From positions 124,001 through 188,000 of the forward strand of contig JAFDZW010000002.1 in NCBI GenBank assembly GCA_018266755.1: 64,000 bases of DNA, in the 5' to 3' direction. Both the position numbers and the translations under genes were made by a program. This stretch comes from Bacteroidota bacterium (GTDB taxonomy: Bacteria; Bacteroidota; Ignavibacteria; Palsa-1295). This document shows, piece by piece, positions 51,136 through 58,544 of the stretch. Below the pieces are notes generated by a model. That model was not told the origin of the DNA and searched no databases. It was given only the letters and a program-made list of their open reading frames with translations. How positions within the stretch are numbered: the first letter of the stretch is position 1; every line of letters begins with the position of its first letter.

Positions 51136-51950
51136 GAACAGTCATCGTCATCCAAGCTCGAACGGGCTCGTCTCGCTTGCCGGGGAAAGTGCTATTACCG
51201 TTGGCCGGCAAGACGCTGCTTGAACGAATGATCGAACGCGTGAGCGCGTCGTCGCTTGCCGACGAGATCGTCATCGCGACTACTATCGAACCACAGGACG
51301 ATCCGATCGAGTCGCTCTGTGCAAGCACCGGGGTTCGCGTCTTTCGCGGCCACCCTACCGACTTACTCGACCGTCATCATGCAGCGGGGAAACTGCACGG
51401 CGCGGATATTGTCGTCAAGATCCCTTCCGATTGTCCGCTTATCGATCCTGCGGTGATCGACCGCGTCATCGGAACGTACCTCGAGGCACCGGATGCGTAT
51501 GACTTCGTGAGTAACCTCCACCCTGCGACCTATCCCGATGGGAATGACGTCGAAGTACTGCCGATGCACATCCTGCATACTGCGTGGCTCGAAGCCTGCC
51601 GGGATTACGAACGAGAACACACTACTCCGTTCATCTGGGAACATCCTGAGCGCTTTCGTATCGGGAATGTCCGATGGGAGAGTGGGCTCGATTACTCGAT
51701 GTCGCATCGCGTTACGATCGACTATATCGAGGACTATCAGTGCATTTGTCGCATCTTCGAAGATCTGTACACAAACGAGAATCCGATCTTCTCGCTCGCA
51801 CAAATCGTCGAGTTGCTTGAATCTAAACCTCACATTGCGAAGATCAACAACCAGTTCGCGGGCGTGAATTGGTACCGAGATCATCTCGACGAACTTCGCA
51901 CTATCACCCATGTGCAAACCCGCATTGCGCCGAATCAACTGTTCGCATGA
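51132..51950 (+). CDS. SpsF-type cytidylyltransferase (CMP-sugar synthetase family)
   Basis: 272 aa. The nucleotidyltransferase start IVIQARTGSSRLPGKVLLPL, the DLLDRHHAAGK turn, and KIPSDCPLIDP (metal-binding Asp) place it in COG1861 SpsF, related to CMP-KDO and CMP-sialate synthetases. It would activate a sugar acid with CTP. It overlaps both neighbours by 4 bases (ATGA), so it is tightly coupled with the transferase-like gene and the transketolase. In other genomes this domain is often next to or fused with GSA-type aminotransferases like the one at 53791. Confidence 0.88.
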   Translation: MRTVIVIQARTGSSRLPGKVLLPLAGKTLLERMIERVSASSLADEIVIATTIEPQDDPIESLCASTGVRVFRGHPTDLLDRHHAAGKLHGADIVVKIPSDCPLIDPAVIDRVIGTYLEAPDAYDFVSNLHPATYPDGNDVEVLPMHILHTAWLEACRDYEREHTTPFIWEHPERFRIGNVRWESGLDYSMSHRVTIDYIEDYQCICRIFEDLYTNENPIFSLAQIVELLESKPHIAKINNQFAGVNWYRDHLDELRTITHVQTRIAPNQLFA

Positions 51951-52810
51951 GTCTCGGAGCCGAACGAATCCAACATCTTGAGTCGCTTGCACTGCGCGTG
52001 CGCGAGCATATCATTCGCATGGCCACCGACGGCGGCTGTTTTATCGGGGCGTCGCTCAGTTGTGCCGACCTGCTCGTGTACATGTATTCTGAAGTATTGA
52101 ACATCTCGCCCAGCACGACCGCCGATCCGCAACGCGATTACTTCTTGCTCTCGAAGGGTCATGACGTTCCGGCGCTCTATGGCACGCTTGCAGAGCTCGG
52201 TTTCATCGATACGTCGCGTCTTACGAATCATCTCAAGACGAACGATTCGATCTATTGGCATCCGAACCGTGCCGTTGCCGGCGTGGAGTTTCACTCCGGT
52301 TCGCTCGGTCATCTGCTCTCGGTTGCGATCGGTATCGCGATGGATATCAAGCTCCGAGGCGGCTCGAACCGCGTCTTTGTCATTCTCGGGGATGGAGAAT
52401 TGAACGAAGGGACGATCTGGGAGGGAGCTCTTGTCGCGGCCGCGAAGCATCTCGATAATCTCATCGCTATCGTTGACCGAAACGGCTTCCAGGCTAATAT
52501 CCGTACCGAAGAATTACTTCCGCTCGAACCGATCGAGAACAAGTTCGCAGCCTTCGGATGGTCAGCGGCTCGTACCGATGGGCATGATTTTCTTGCGATG
52601 TCCGAGACCTTTGCCACGATTCCCTTCGCCGAAGGAGCGCCGACCGTGATCATTGCCGACACCGTACGAGGCAAAGGACTGCCCAGCATCGAAGCACGTG
52701 CAGACCGATGGTTCGTCAACTTCACGCATGATGAAGTGCGTCAGTTGCTCGGCGAACTGCACGGCCTCTCGGTCAGTACGCTTACGTCAACACCGCTCAT
52801 GGTACGCTAA
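51947..52810 (+). CDS. Transketolase, N-terminal (ThDP-binding) subunit
   Basis: 287 aa from the ATG overlapping the previous stop. SKGHDVPALYGTLAELGF, HPNRAVAGVEFHSGSLGHLL and the ThDP/Mg motif GDGELNEGTIWEG followed by IVDRNGFQ are intact. Half-size: the pyrimidine and C-terminal domains are on the next gene, as in other split transketolases. In this context it could transfer a two-carbon ketol unit onto an aldose phosphate to make a longer-chain precursor for the NeuB-like enzyme. It is separated by 15 bases from the second subunit. Confidence 0.93.
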   Translation: MSLGAERIQHLESLALRVREHIIRMATDGGCFIGASLSCADLLVYMYSEVLNISPSTTADPQRDYFLLSKGHDVPALYGTLAELGFIDTSRLTNHLKTNDSIYWHPNRAVAGVEFHSGSLGHLLSVAIGIAMDIKLRGGSNRVFVILGDGELNEGTIWEGALVAAAKHLDNLIAIVDRNGFQANIRTEELLPLEPIENKFAAFGWSAARTDGHDFLAMSETFATIPFAEGAPTVIIADTVRGKGLPSIEARADRWFVNFTHDEVRQLLGELHGLSVSTLTSTPLMVR

Positions 52811-52825
52811 CCGATCGGAACACCG

Positions 52826-53779
52826 ATGAACTACGAACAGCAACTACTCGCCATCGCACAAGCCGACGAACGCATCGTCGTGATGACCGCCGAAAACCGA
52901 GCCGCGATCCGCAACCTTCCGGCAAAACTGGGTAACCGTTTCATCGATGTCGGCATTGCGGAACAGACGATGATCGCAGCCGCGGCGGGGCTTGCACTTC
53001 GGGGCCGCATCCCGGTCGTGCATGCGCTCGCGACATTCCTCACACTCCGAGCATTTGAGTTTATTCGCACCGACATCGGGATCGGCAGACTGCCAGTCGT
53101 CATTGTCGGCGGTGTACCCGGATTTCTCTCGGAGGCAAATGGACCCACACATCAGGCCATCGAGGACATCGCGTTGATGCGCGGCATCCCCGGGATGGGG
53201 GTGTTCTGTCCGTCGGATTCCGAAGAGCTTGTCGCTGCACTGCCGCAGATCGTAGCAAGCGCGCAGCCATACTATATCCGCTACTACAGCGGAGAACCGG
53301 TCGTGATGCATTCCGCATTTGCGCTTGGCAAGGCCGAGGTCTTCTGGTCATGTTACGGGGCAGGCGCAGCAGACGATGTGGCCATACTCACCTACGGATT
53401 CCTGCTCGAACAGGCACTTGAAGCGCAACAGATCTTACAATCGAACGGTCTGAGCGTCCGGGTCGTGAATCTGCGTACGCTCTCGCCGATCGATCGTGCG
53501 GCAATCGTCGATGCGGCGACATCCGTCGAACTCCTCGTCACCCTCGAAGACCATTTTGTCATTGGCGGCCTTTTCTCGATCGTTAGCGAGTTGCTCGTTC
53601 GCGAACGTATCCTTCCGAATGTGCTCCCCATCGCTCTCGAACAGCGCTGGTTCAAACCCGCGCTGCTACAGGATGTATTGGAATACGAGGGCTTCACCTC
53701 GGAAGCAATCGCCCGAAGAATCGCCGGACGTCTCGAAGCGGCAGATGCAACCGCAGACGTCCTAACCATCAGCTACTAA
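52826..53779 (+). CDS. Transketolase, C-terminal subunit
   Basis: 317 aa. Transket_pyr domain with the catalytic Glu in RFIDVGIAEQTMIAAAAGLA, then GGVPGFLSEANGPTHQAIEDIALMR (phosphate and substrate side), and the C-terminal domain beginning at about 190 (VAILTYGFLLEQALEA). With the 51947 product it completes a heterodimeric enzyme. Only 11 bases separate it from the aminotransferase. Confidence 0.93.
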   Translation: MNYEQQLLAIAQADERIVVMTAENRAAIRNLPAKLGNRFIDVGIAEQTMIAAAAGLALRGRIPVVHALATFLTLRAFEFIRTDIGIGRLPVVIVGGVPGFLSEANGPTHQAIEDIALMRGIPGMGVFCPSDSEELVAALPQIVASAQPYYIRYYSGEPVVMHSAFALGKAEVFWSCYGAGAADDVAILTYGFLLEQALEAQQILQSNGLSVRVVNLRTLSPIDRAAIVDAATSVELLVTLEDHFVIGGLFSIVSELLVRERILPNVLPIALEQRWFKPALLQDVLEYEGFTSEAIARRIAGRLEAADATADVLTISY

Positions 53780-53790
53780 CCGCAACTACT

Positions 53791-55167
53791 ATGCCGAATA
53801 TCGTTTCTCTCGATCAGGATTACCCGATCACGCTGAACTCGGAAGCGCTCTATGCCCGCAGCGAGGGGCTGATACCTGCCCATACGCAAACATTAGCCAA
53901 AGGACCGCGTCAATATGTCGGCGGTTCGCCAAAGTATCTCGATCATGGGAAAGGCTCGCATATATGGGATGTGGACGGTAACGAATTCATCGACTTTCAG
54001 ATGGGCATCGGACCGCTCTCGCTCGGATATTGCTACAGTGTCGTCGATGAAGCGATCACGTCACAACTGGAGAAGGGCATCACATTCTCGCTCATGAGTC
54101 CGCTGGAAGTGGAAGTAGCGGAGCTGATCCGCTCCGTCGTCCCGAATGCGGAGATGGTGCGTTTCTCGAAGACGGGCTGCGATGTGACCACCGCTGCCAT
54201 TCGCCTCGCGAGGGCCTATACCGGACGCGAGAAAGTGCTCTGTTGCGGCTATCACGGCTGGCATGACTGGTATATCGGTGTCACCGATCGCAGCAACGGC
54301 ATCCCGCAGGCCGTTCAAGACCTTTCGTTCACATTCAACTACAACGACATCGAGTCCGTCCTCGCGTCCATCGACGAGAATACGGCCTGTGTGATCCTCG
54401 AACCGATCGTCTTCGAAGCGCCCCGAAATAATTTTCTGCAGGAGCTCAGCGACGTCTGCAAACGCTTCGGTGCGCTGCTTATCTTCGACGAAATGTGGAC
54501 GGGTTTTCGCCTCGCACTCGGCGGCGCGCAGGAATACTTCGGCGTGAAAGCGGATCTCGCCTGCTTCTCGAAGGCTGTGGCGAACGGTATGCCGATCAGC
54601 ATTCTCAGCGGCCGAGCCGAGATCATGCAGTTGTGCGAAAAAGACATCTTCTTCTTCACTACGTTCGGCGGCGAAGCGCTTTCGCTCGCCGCGACAAAAG
54701 CGACGATCACCGAGCTTCGCAAGAAGAATGTGCCACAACAACTGGCAGCGCAGGGCAGGAAGCTTCGCGAAGGCTATAACCGGATCGCCGAAGAACTCGA
54801 GATTTCGCACTACACCAAGTGCTCAGGCTTCGACTGTCGTACGATCGTCACATTCGATTCATCGGCAGGGAATCCGCTTGAACTGAAATCCTTAGTACAG
54901 CAGGAAATGATCAAGCGCGGCGTACTCTGGGGCGGGTTCCACAACATGAGCTTCTCGCATACCGACGCCGACATCGCGCACACGCTCGCTGCGTACCGGG
55001 AGGCGCTTGCGATTCTCAAAGTAGCTGTGGATACGGACACCGTTTCCAGTCGTCTCCGAGGTGAGCCCGTCGAACCGGTCTTCCGCCGAACGAGCAACTT
55101 CAATATGAAGCCGACGAAGGTTGTGAAGCAGAAATTAGTATCTTCATCTTGTAGTAACATAGTGTAA
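53791..55167 (+). CDS. Class III aminotransferase (glutamate-1-semialdehyde aminomutase-like)
   Basis: 458 aa, PLP-dependent. Start PNIVSLDQDYP, RFSKTGCDVTTAAIRLAR, GYHGWHDWYIG, LLIFDEMWTGFRLALGGAQ and the PLP lysine in ACFSKAVANGMP. Canonical HemL is about 430 aa. Here the C-terminal 35 residues are not family sequence: they begin VSSRLRGEPVEP, encoded by a dispersed repeat, and end VSSSCSNIV. In SpsF-type clusters these enzymes are thought to aminate a sugar keto or aldehyde group rather than make aminolevulinate. The gene is followed by a 26-bp-arm inverted repeat (55174-55256). Confidence 0.9.
   Translation: MPNIVSLDQDYPITLNSEALYARSEGLIPAHTQTLAKGPRQYVGGSPKYLDHGKGSHIWDVDGNEFIDFQMGIGPLSLGYCYSVVDEAITSQLEKGITFSLMSPLEVEVAELIRSVVPNAEMVRFSKTGCDVTTAAIRLARAYTGREKVLCCGYHGWHDWYIGVTDRSNGIPQAVQDLSFTFNYNDIESVLASIDENTACVILEPIVFEAPRNNFLQELSDVCKRFGALLIFDEMWTGFRLALGGAQEYFGVKADLACFSKAVANGMPISILSGRAEIMQLCEKDIFFFTTFGGEALSLAATKATITELRKKNVPQQLAAQGRKLREGYNRIAEELEISHYTKCSGFDCRTIVTFDSSAGNPLELKSLVQQEMIKRGVLWGGFHNMSFSHTDADIAHTLAAYREALAILKVAVDTDTVSSRLRGEPVEPVFRRTSNFNMKPTKVVKQKLVSSSCSNIV
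55045..55077 (+). repeat. In-frame RGEPVEP-type dispersed repeat
   Basis: The DNA reads GGTGAGCCCGTCGAACC within a longer stretch encoding SSRLRGEPVEP. 'GGTGAGCC(T/C)GTCGAACC' is a common intergenic palindromic repeat in many environmental genomes (recalled, not checked). Here it lies inside the 3' end of the aminotransferase gene. Confidence 0.7.
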
Positions 55168-55173
55168 GGCATC

Positions 55174-55256
55174 GTCATTCTGAGCGAAGCGAAGAATCCT
55201 TCTGGCGGAACTTCACTGCGTTTCATCAAGGGATTCTTCGCTTCGCTCAGAATGAC
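55174..55256. repeat. Inverted pair of CATTCTGAGCG-type repeats
   Basis: Left arm 55174-55199 begins GTCATTCTGAGCGAAGCGAA and ends GAATCC; right arm 55231-55256 is its exact reverse complement. The arms are 26 bp with a 31-base loop. It lies between the aminotransferase and SDR genes of the operon, so it would be in the mRNA unless it terminates transcription. Confidence 0.85.
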
Positions 55257-55302
55257 GTCTGCTTATAGAGAGCAAGCAAAGCCACTACATTCTATCACTT
55301 TT

Positions 55303-56106
55303 ATGAACGATCTGTTTTCGCTTCGCGGCAAGGTTGCCATCGTCACCGGAGCGGTCGGGTTAATCGGCAAAGAACATTGTCGCGCACTCTGCGAGGCCGG
55401 TGCTGCGGTTGTCGTCGCGGATCTCAACGAAGAACACGCGCAGGCGTTTGCAGCGACATTACCGAATGCAATCGGTGCGCAATTGGATGTGACGAGTGCT
55501 GCATCCATCGTCGCATTGCGAGATAGACTGCTTCTAACATATGGCCACATTAACGTGCTGATCAACAACGCGGCGATCAACGATATGTTCGAGAGGCCGG
55601 AGCAAGCAGGCGAACTATCGAAATTCGAGAATTACCCTCTCTCGGCATGGCAGAAATCGCTCGATGTCAACCTTACCGGTACATTTCTGTGCTCGCAACT
55701 CTTCGGTACGGAAATGGCCAAGGCCGGCAGCGGCAGCATCATCAATGTGGCGAGTACCTATGGGATCGTCGCGCCGGACCAATCGCTCTACCGAATGCCG
55801 GACGGCTCGCAGGAATTTTATAAGTCGCCCTCCTACCCGGCTACGAAGGGAGCGGTGATCTCCTTTACCCGATTTCTGGCTGCATACTGGGGACATTGCG
55901 GCGTCCGCGTGAACACGCTCTCGCCGGGCGGTGTAGAAAATAGTCAGGATCCGCACTTTATTCAAAACTATTCTGCCAGAACTCCGCTTGGCAGGATGGC
56001 CGCGCCGAGTGATTACAAAGGCGCCATCGTCTTTCTTGCAAGCGACGCATCCAGATACATGACCGGAGCGAACCTTGTCGTCGATGGCGGATGGACGGCG
56101 TGGTAA
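55303..56106 (+). CDS. Short-chain dehydrogenase/reductase
   Basis: 267 aa from the ATG at 55303. The NAD(P) motif is VTGAVGLIGKEH, followed by ADLNEEHA, the NNAA motif, the active-site SxxxY-type triad with Ser in NVASTYG and YPATKGA (Tyr and Lys), and a C-terminal DGGWTAW. This is the COG1028 type seen in flagellin-glycan and nonulosonate loci (PtmA-like). Oxidises or reduces a sugar hydroxyl/ketone. It follows the aminotransferase after the IR pair, with a 135-base gap, so it may be in a separate transcript. Confidence 0.9.
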   Translation: MNDLFSLRGKVAIVTGAVGLIGKEHCRALCEAGAAVVVADLNEEHAQAFAATLPNAIGAQLDVTSAASIVALRDRLLLTYGHINVLINNAAINDMFERPEQAGELSKFENYPLSAWQKSLDVNLTGTFLCSQLFGTEMAKAGSGSIINVASTYGIVAPDQSLYRMPDGSQEFYKSPSYPATKGAVISFTRFLAAYWGHCGVRVNTLSPGGVENSQDPHFIQNYSARTPLGRMAAPSDYKGAIVFLASDASRYMTGANLVVDGGWTAW

Positions 56107-56139
56107 CGACGTGTGACGGATTAAACCTGAATTCTGACC

Positions 56140-56661
56140 GTGGCAGCAAAAAAACTTTCCGCAGCAGAGATCAAGCGTCGAGCTCGCAAGATCAAGCTCG
56201 TGCTCACCGATGTCGATGGTGTGCTCACCGATACCGGAGTGTATTATTCCGAAAACGGTGAAGTGATGAAACGCTTCTCGATCCGAGACGGCATGGGAGT
56301 CGAGCTGATGCGCGACCGGGGTATCGAAACAGCAATCATTACCCGTGAGAAATCGCCGTCGGTCAAGAAACGCGGCCAAAAACTCAAGATGCCCTGGATC
56401 TTCCTCGGGATCTGGAGCAAGGTCGAGTTCATCCCGACAATCCTGCAGAAGACAGGGCTACAAATGGACGAACTCGCCTATATCGGCGACGACGTCAACG
56501 ATCTCGAGATCATTCAAGAGATCGCCAAGCACGGCCTGACCGCAACGCCCGGCGACGGCATGCCCGTGATTAAGCGCGAAGTACATTATATCGCACAGGC
56601 AAACGCCGGGTACGGAGCGTTTCGCGACTTCGCGGATTGGTTGCTCGCGATGCGCGAATGA
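56140..56661 (+). CDS. KdsC-like HAD phosphatase
   Basis: 173 aa from a GTG at 56140 (an ATG is not available in a suitable place). HAD motif I is VLTDVDGVLTDTG, motif II ITREKS, motif III Lys in RGQKLK, and motif IV GDDVNDLEII. This is the KDO-8-phosphate phosphatase / sialate-9-phosphate phosphatase group (C0-type, no cap). It implies that the NeuB-like enzyme makes a phosphorylated ulosonic acid. It lies between the SDR and neuB, 33 bases after the former. Confidence 0.9.
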   Translation: MAAKKLSAAEIKRRARKIKLVLTDVDGVLTDTGVYYSENGEVMKRFSIRDGMGVELMRDRGIETAIITREKSPSVKKRGQKLKMPWIFLGIWSKVEFIPTILQKTGLQMDELAYIGDDVNDLEIIQEIAKHGLTATPGDGMPVIKREVHYIAQANAGYGAFRDFADWLLAMRE

Positions 56662-56756
56662 TTTCACAATAACATCGTAACGCTTCGGTAACCAGATCGG
56701 AATGAGTATTTGTGTTGTGGTGGTGTCTTGGGATTCACTAAAAAACCAGAGACCAC

Positions 56757-57656
56757 ATGACAACTCAAGCAGTCACTTCGATCGGTTCTCGCCTTGTCGG
56801 CGACGGCCACGAGACCTACGTTATCGCCGAGATCGGTATCAATCATAACGGTTCGCTCGAGCTTGCGAAGCTCCTCATCGACGGCGCAGTCCGTGCCGGT
56901 TGCGATGCCGTCAAATTCCAGAAACGTACTCCCGAGCTTTGCGTCCCTCGCGATCAATGGTATATCGAACGCGATACTCCGTGGGGCCGCATGACCTATA
57001 TCGACTACCGGCACTATGTCGAGTTCGGCCACAAAGAATACACCGAGATCGATAAGCACTGCAAGGCGAAAGGCATTCAGTGGTTCGTCTCGTGCTGGGA
57101 TTCCCCTTCGGTCGACTTCATTGAGCAGTTCAACCCTCCGGCGTACAAACTTCCGTCGGCAGCGCTCACTGACGTAGAACTCCTGGAGAAGAAGCGATCG
57201 ACCGGCAAACCGCTCATCATCTCAACCGGCATGTCCACGATGCAAGAGATCGAAGCGGCTGTAGGCATCGTTGGTACGGAGAATCTCTTAATCGCGCATG
57301 CAACATCGACCTACCCGTGTCCGCTCGAGGAATTGAACCTCAAGATGATCAAGACGCTGAAGACGAAGTACCCGAACGTTCCGATCGGTTATAGCGGCCA
57401 TGAAACGGGATTAGCCCCGACCGCAGCAGCTGTGGCAATGGGTGCGACGTTCGTCGAGCGTCACATTACCCTCGATCGTGCGATGTGGGGCTCCGATCAG
57501 GCTGCGTCGGTCGAAGTCGGGGGGCTTTCTCGGTTGGTCGAGATGATCCGCGATATCGAAAAAGCTTCCGGCGACGGTATCAAGCGTGTCTATGACAGCG
57601 AACTCGGGCCGAAGAAAAAGCTCCGCAAGTACCAGGAAATGCCAGTGTTCGCATAA
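56757..57656 (+). CDS. neuB: NeuB-like ulosonic acid synthase, without the SAF domain
   Basis: 299 aa. NeuB-type TIM barrel: YVIAEIGINHNGSLELAKLL, CDAVKFQKRTPE, DSPSVDFIEQ, ISTGMST and IGYSGHETG followed by ERHITLDR. It condenses PEP with a sugar (phosphate) to give a 3-deoxy-2-ulosonic acid. Typical NeuB is about 340-350 aa and ends in a SAF/antifreeze-like domain that contacts the partner active site. This protein stops after KKLRKYQEMPVFA, so the SAF domain is absent or encoded elsewhere. The 5' region (95-base gap) has no obvious repeat; the 3' end is followed by a hairpin (57674-57710). Confidence 0.88.
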   Translation: MTTQAVTSIGSRLVGDGHETYVIAEIGINHNGSLELAKLLIDGAVRAGCDAVKFQKRTPELCVPRDQWYIERDTPWGRMTYIDYRHYVEFGHKEYTEIDKHCKAKGIQWFVSCWDSPSVDFIEQFNPPAYKLPSAALTDVELLEKKRSTGKPLIISTGMSTMQEIEAAVGIVGTENLLIAHATSTYPCPLEELNLKMIKTLKTKYPNVPIGYSGHETGLAPTAAAVAMGATFVERHITLDRAMWGSDQAASVEVGGLSRLVEMIRDIEKASGDGIKRVYDSELGPKKKLRKYQEMPVFA

Positions 57657-57673
57657 GACAACCTCGTATTCGT

Positions 57674-57710
57674 TCTGAGCGCAGCGCTACCCTACCCCGC
57701 TGCGCTCAGA
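57674..57710. terminator. Hairpin after the ulosonic-acid-like locus
   Basis: TCTGAGCGCAGCG (57674-57686) and CGCTGCGCTCAGA (57698-57710): perfect 13-bp arms, 11-base loop, no clear T run. The TCTGAGCG core resembles the CATTCTGAGCG repeat, so it may be a repeat serving as terminator. Confidence 0.55.
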
Positions 57711-57750
57711 GGCGGAGTATATATTCGTTCATCTCCCCCCACTCGGACCG

Positions 57751-58524
57751 ATGCTCGACCTTCGCATCCTCTCCCTTATCGTTATTTCCAGTTCGGCAAT
57801 CGCTCTTATCGCATTAGAACGCCTGTTTCCGTACGACCCGAGACAACGATTCCTTCGCGAGCAGTTCTTCAACGACCTGCTCCTTTATACGATTGTCCAG
57901 AGTTATGTCCTCGGTGTGGGGATTGCATATCTGATCGGCTGGCTCGACTCCGCGAACAGTGTCGCAAGGCTTCACATCGTTTCCTCATGGGGAATCGGCT
58001 GGCAATTCGTGTTCTTTCTTGTGCTGCACGATCTCTATATCTATTGGTTTCACCGCTGGCAGCATCACTCCACCTATCTCTGGCGCATTCATGAGGCGCA
58101 TCATTCCACTCATCACGTCGACTGGCTCTCCGGCAGCCGTTCGCATGCACTGGAGATCCTCATCAATCAATCGATTGAATTCGGCGTGATTGCACTGCTT
58201 GGGGGTGCACCGGAGGTCGCGATCTGGAAAGCGACGATCGACGCCGTCTGGGGGATGTACATCCACTCGAATCTGAATGTTCGCAGCGGTTGGCTGCAGC
58301 GGATTATTAACGGACCCGAAATGCACCGTTGGCATCATGCCACAGACGCCGATGCGCACAATAGTAATTTTTCAACCAAAATTGCCGCGTGGGACTGGCT
58401 CTTCGGGACGGCGTTCCTCCCTCTTGATCGCAAACCGCATGGATATGGGCTCGGGGACATTCACTTCCCCTCCACATATATCAAACAGCTCGTGTTTGCG
58501 TTTCGCCGCGAACACTCGAACTGA
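57751..58524 (+). CDS. Fatty-acid hydroxylase/sterol desaturase superfamily membrane protein
   Basis: 257 aa with about four hydrophobic segments. Eight His in the diagnostic motifs: HDLYIYWFHRWQHH, HEAHHSTHHVDW and HRWHHATDADAHNSNFS, which bind a di-iron centre. The family hydroxylates or desaturates lipids, sterols, carotenoids or sphingoid bases in the membrane. ATG start directly before the first helix. It lies beyond the hairpin that ends the neuB region and may not belong to it. It is convergent with the beta-lactamase-fold gene (20 bases). Confidence 0.92.
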   Translation: MLDLRILSLIVISSSAIALIALERLFPYDPRQRFLREQFFNDLLLYTIVQSYVLGVGIAYLIGWLDSANSVARLHIVSSWGIGWQFVFFLVLHDLYIYWFHRWQHHSTYLWRIHEAHHSTHHVDWLSGSRSHALEILINQSIEFGVIALLGGAPEVAIWKATIDAVWGMYIHSNLNVRSGWLQRIINGPEMHRWHHATDADAHNSNFSTKIAAWDWLFGTAFLPLDRKPHGYGLGDIHFPSTYIKQLVFAFRREHSN

Positions 58525-58544
58525 GCACTGACAAGCAATTCTGA

